This document shows, piece by piece, positions 31,608 to 33,734 of a DNA stretch of 33,734 bases. Where the stretch lies: NCBI GenBank assembly GCA_963618495.1, contig CAVESF010000023.1, positions 1 to 33,734 on the forward strand, read 5' to 3'. A program made the position numbers and the translations under genes. The notes under the pieces were generated by a model. It saw only the letters and a list, made by a program, of their open reading frames with translations. It was not told where the DNA came from and searched no databases. This DNA is from Apopatosoma sp963618495 (lineage in GTDB: Bacteria; Bacillota; Clostridia; Oscillospirales; CAG-272). The first letter of the stretch is position 1. The number at the start of each line of letters is the position of its first letter.

Positions 31608-33371
31608 TCATTTGCTTCTTGTGATGTTTTCTTCGCTTGCTTTTGCAATGAAATCGTCGAGAGACATGACGGTGGTTTTGCCGTCGCGGTCGCGAACGGC
31701 AACGGTGCCGTTTTCGACTTCCTTATCGCCGAGCACGAGCATATAAGGCACCTTTTCAAGCTGAGCCTGCCGTATCTTATAGTTGGCGCTCTCGCTGCGC
31801 AGGTCTGTTTCTGTACGGAGCTTTGCCTTGCGCAGAGCGTCGTTTACTTCCTTTGCATAGCCTGCGGCGCGGTCGGTGATGGTGATTATCTTTGCCTGAA
31901 TCGGAGAGAGCCAGAGCGGGAATTTGCCGCCGAAATGCTCTATGATAACGCCGATGAAGCGTTCTACCGAGCCGAATACAACGCGATGAATCATGACAGG
32001 GCAGTGCTTCTCGCCATCGGCACCCGTATATTCGAGACCGAATCTGCCGGGGAGCTGATAGTCAAGCTGGATGGTGCCGCACTGCCATGTTCTTCCGAGG
32101 CTGTCCTGAATATGGAAGTCAAGCTTCGGTCCGTAGAAGGCACCGTCGCCTTCGTTTACGATATATGATTTGCCGATGCTCGTGATGGCGTCCGCGAGGG
32201 CGTCGGTTGCGATTTTCCAGTCCTCCTCGGAGCCGATATGGTCTTCTGGCATGGTGGAAAGCTCTATCTTATAAGGCAGACCGAAGAGGGAATATACCTC
32301 ATCGAAAAGCTGAGCTATGCGCACAACCTCGTCTTTTATCTGCTCGGGAGCGAGGAGTATATGCGCATCGTCCTGCGTGAAGCAACGCACGCGGAAAAGT
32401 CCGTGGAGCGCACCGGAGAGCTCATGGCGATGCACTCTGCCGAGTTCGCCGTAGCGGAGGGGGAGTTCCTTATATGAATGAGGCTCGAGCTGATAAACGA
32501 GAATACTGCCGGGGCAGTTCATCGGCTTTATCGCGAAATCCTCGCCGTCGATGACGGTGGTGTACATATTTTCCTTATAATGGTCCCAGTGTCCCGATGT
32601 TTCCCAAAGAGTGCGGCGCATAATCTGCGGTGTGGATATCTCGTCGTATCCCCACTTGCTGTGAACTTCATGCCAGTAATCGATGAGGGTATTGCGCAGG
32701 AGCATACCCTTGGGGAGGAAGAAAGGCATACCGGGCGCTTCGTCGCGGAGAGCGAAAAGTCCCAGCTCCTTGCCGAGCTTTCTGTGGTCGCGCTTTTTTG
32801 CCTCTTCTATGCGGGTGAGATATTCTTCAAGCTCCTCTTTCTTTGCGAAAGCCGTGCCGTAGATGCGGACGAGCATCTTGTTTTTCTCATTGCCGCGCCA
32901 GTATGCGCCCGCGACGCTCGTGAGCTTGAACGCCTTGACGGCAGAGGTATAGGTTACATGAGGACCTGCGCATAGGTCCGTGAAATCGCCCTGACGGAAG
33001 AAGCTTATCGTGGCATCCTCGGGCAGGTCGTTTATCAGCTCTGTCTTGTAGGGCTCGCCCATTTCCTCGGTGAGCTTCAGCGCTTCTTCGCGGGGAAGAG
33101 TGAAGCGCTCGAGCTTGATATTTTCCTTTACTATTTTCTTCATCTCGGATTCGATTTTCGAGAGGTCGTCCTCGGTGAAAGGCGTTTCGCGGTCGAAATC
33201 GTAATAGAAGCCGTCGGCGATGGCGGGACCTATCGCGAGCTTTGTGTCGGGATAGAGGCGCTTTACCGCCTGCGCGAGAATATGCGACGCGGTGTGACGG
33301 AGCGCATGTCTGCCGAGCTCTTCTTCAAAAGTGCTCTCAACGATGTTTCCGTTCTGGTCAATGATTTTCAT
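31608..33371 (-). CDS. thrS: Threonyl-tRNA synthetase lacking the TGS domain
   Basis: A 587-residue synthetase charging tRNA-Thr. The N2 editing domain begins almost at once: HxxxH at 26-30 (HTASH), with CAGPHV further on. The class II core has the zinc-ligand motifs MNCPGS, the RVHRHELSGALHGLFRVRCFTQDDAHI region, and MIHRVVFGSVERF; the anticodon domain follows. The usual about 60-residue TGS domain is absent; typical bacterial ThrRS is about 640 residues. Truncation by misannotation is unlikely because AAGGAAG is properly spaced and the T-box terminator lies directly upstream. Expression is controlled by that T-box. Confidence 0.95.
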   Translation of the reverse strand: MKIIDQNGNIVESTFEEELGRHALRHTASHILAQAVKRLYPDTKLAIGPAIADGFYYDFDRETPFTEDDLSKIESEMKKIVKENIKLERFTLPREEALKLTEEMGEPYKTELINDLPEDATISFFRQGDFTDLCAGPHVTYTSAVKAFKLTSVAGAYWRGNEKNKMLVRIYGTAFAKKEELEEYLTRIEEAKKRDHRKLGKELGLFALRDEAPGMPFFLPKGMLLRNTLIDYWHEVHSKWGYDEISTPQIMRRTLWETSGHWDHYKENMYTTVIDGEDFAIKPMNCPGSILVYQLEPHSYKELPLRYGELGRVHRHELSGALHGLFRVRCFTQDDAHILLAPEQIKDEVVRIAQLFDEVYSLFGLPYKIELSTMPEDHIGSEEDWKIATDALADAITSIGKSYIVNEGDGAFYGPKLDFHIQDSLGRTWQCGTIQLDYQLPGRFGLEYTGADGEKHCPVMIHRVVFGSVERFIGVIIEHFGGKFPLWLSPIQAKIITITDRAAGYAKEVNDALRKAKLRTETDLRSESANYKIRQAQLEKVPYMLVLGDKEVENGTVAVRDRDGKTTVMSLDDFIAKASEENITRSK

Positions 33372-33390
33372 GATTTTTTCTTCCTTTCGA

Positions 33391-33618
33391 TAAAAAATAA
33401 AACCTCATTGCAGATAATGCAATGAGGTGCTTTTGATAACACGGTTCCACTCAAGGTTTAACTCTTGCCTGCGATAACGGGCAGCGCCGGCACGCCATTT
33501 CCTGCGTGCGCCATAGAAAGGGTGGTAACAAAAACGGTACTGCAAGCCGCTCGCAGCAAGCGCGGCTCTCTCTGGAGCAGTATAGCGAAAAGTCTTGTCC
33601 CTCTCGGCTTATATTATA
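33391..33618 (-). ncRNA. T-box riboswitch, threonine-specific, upstream of thrS
   Basis: Read on the minus strand. Stem I base includes AGAGGG pairing with CCCTTT. In the specifier loop the codon ACC (Thr; plus 33524-33526) is followed by A. The T-box sequence GTGGAACCGT lies at 33441-33450, with UGGA (33446-33449) able to pair with an uncharged tRNA 3' end UCCA. A terminator hairpin (33402-33428, 11 bp) is followed by a U-rich tract at 33391-33401. Uncharged tRNA-Thr would stabilise the antiterminator and allow thrS transcription. Confidence 0.93.
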
Positions 33619-33624
33619 AATAAC

Positions 33625-33653
33625 ATAATACGCCAAAAACTGCGATTTGTCAA
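33625..33653 (-). promoter_or_regulatory. Promoter of the T-box/thrS unit
   Basis: On the minus strand: TTGACA (33648-33653), 17-bp spacer, TATTAT (33625-33630). Transcription would start near 33618, giving a leader of about 250 nt. Confidence 0.88.
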
Positions 33654-33699
33654 GAGAAAAAGAGAATTTTTATCAAAAATGTGAAGTTGTATAATAAGT

Positions 33700-33731
33700 T
33701 TGACAGTTGCGGCGGTTTTTTGGACTATATA
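33700..33731 (+). promoter_or_regulatory. Possible rightward promoter at window end
   Basis: TTGACA at 33700-33705 followed by A/T-rich ACTATATA at 33724-33731 (18 to 20 bp spacing). It points out of the window, probably to a divergent gene. Weak -10 match; listed as tentative. Bases 33654-33699 hold nothing else I can name. Confidence 0.35.
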
Positions 33732-33734
33732 TTT

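Overview
The window looks like chromosome of a spore-forming, Gram-positive Clostridia-type bacterium. The grounds are spoIIID, a T-box-controlled thrS, sigma-A-type promoters with good Shine-Dalgarno sites, lipoprotein-anchored solute-binding proteins, cohesin/dockerin surface modules, and a citrate-synthase-like gene of the (Re) type next to aconitase and isocitrate dehydrogenase. I cannot name the species. No tRNA, rRNA or CRISPR array was seen.

Layout. (1) 29-1461: a tyrosine recombinase gene enclosed by two exact 27-bp inverted repeats. Each repeat has the architecture of a recombinase core site (8-bp palindromic arms around a 10-bp asymmetric core). Just inside the right repeat a strong promoter points outward, so this reads as a self-contained invertible promoter. 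(2) 1569-8453: the two-gene operon that promoter drives. The first gene encodes a lipoprotein with a long collagen-like stalk (18 GKSAYEL-type modules) and a C-terminal cohesin-like domain. The second encodes a secreted protein with a cohesin-like domain, a dockerin, a MACPF/perforin domain and a Gly-Gly-Asn-rich tail. I infer a phase-variable surface display system for a pore-forming-type effector. (3) 8647-12087 (minus): an unknown small protein, SufS, SufE and an L-fucose/arabinose-isomerase-family protein, tightly packed. (4) 12274-12543 (minus): spoIIID. (5) 12653-17846 (plus): a probable (Re)-citrate synthase, a GntR/FCD regulator, aconitase and isocitrate dehydrogenase, an oxidative route from oxaloacetate to 2-oxoglutarate. 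An 18-bp palindromic operator sits on the -10 box. (6) 17912-21268 (minus): two nearly identical solute-binding lipoproteins in tandem, each with its own promoter and terminator. (7) 21443-31048 (plus): a compact P22/podovirus-like structural cassette: Zn-ribbon protein, TerS, TerL, portal, probable scaffold, capsid, adaptor, propeller-type tail protein and beta-helix tailspike. It has a perfect-consensus promoter with SOS-box-like sites and ends in a terminator. No integrase, repressor, replication, tail-needle or lysis gene is present. (8) 31067-33653 (minus): a Nudix hydrolase, and a threonyl-tRNA synthetase preceded by a threonine-specific T-box.

Two regions are the best candidates for an undescribed system. 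One is the recombinase-in-its-own-switch controlling the collagen/cohesin/dockerin/MACPF operon. The other is the stand-alone, apparently damage-inducible capsid cassette, which carries unexplained RNA/DNA structure: two GNRA-capped hairpins inside the scaffold gene, three 21-bp repeats before the capsid gene, and a hairpin-sequestered ribosome site on the tailspike. All functional statements are from reading sequence only; no search was run.
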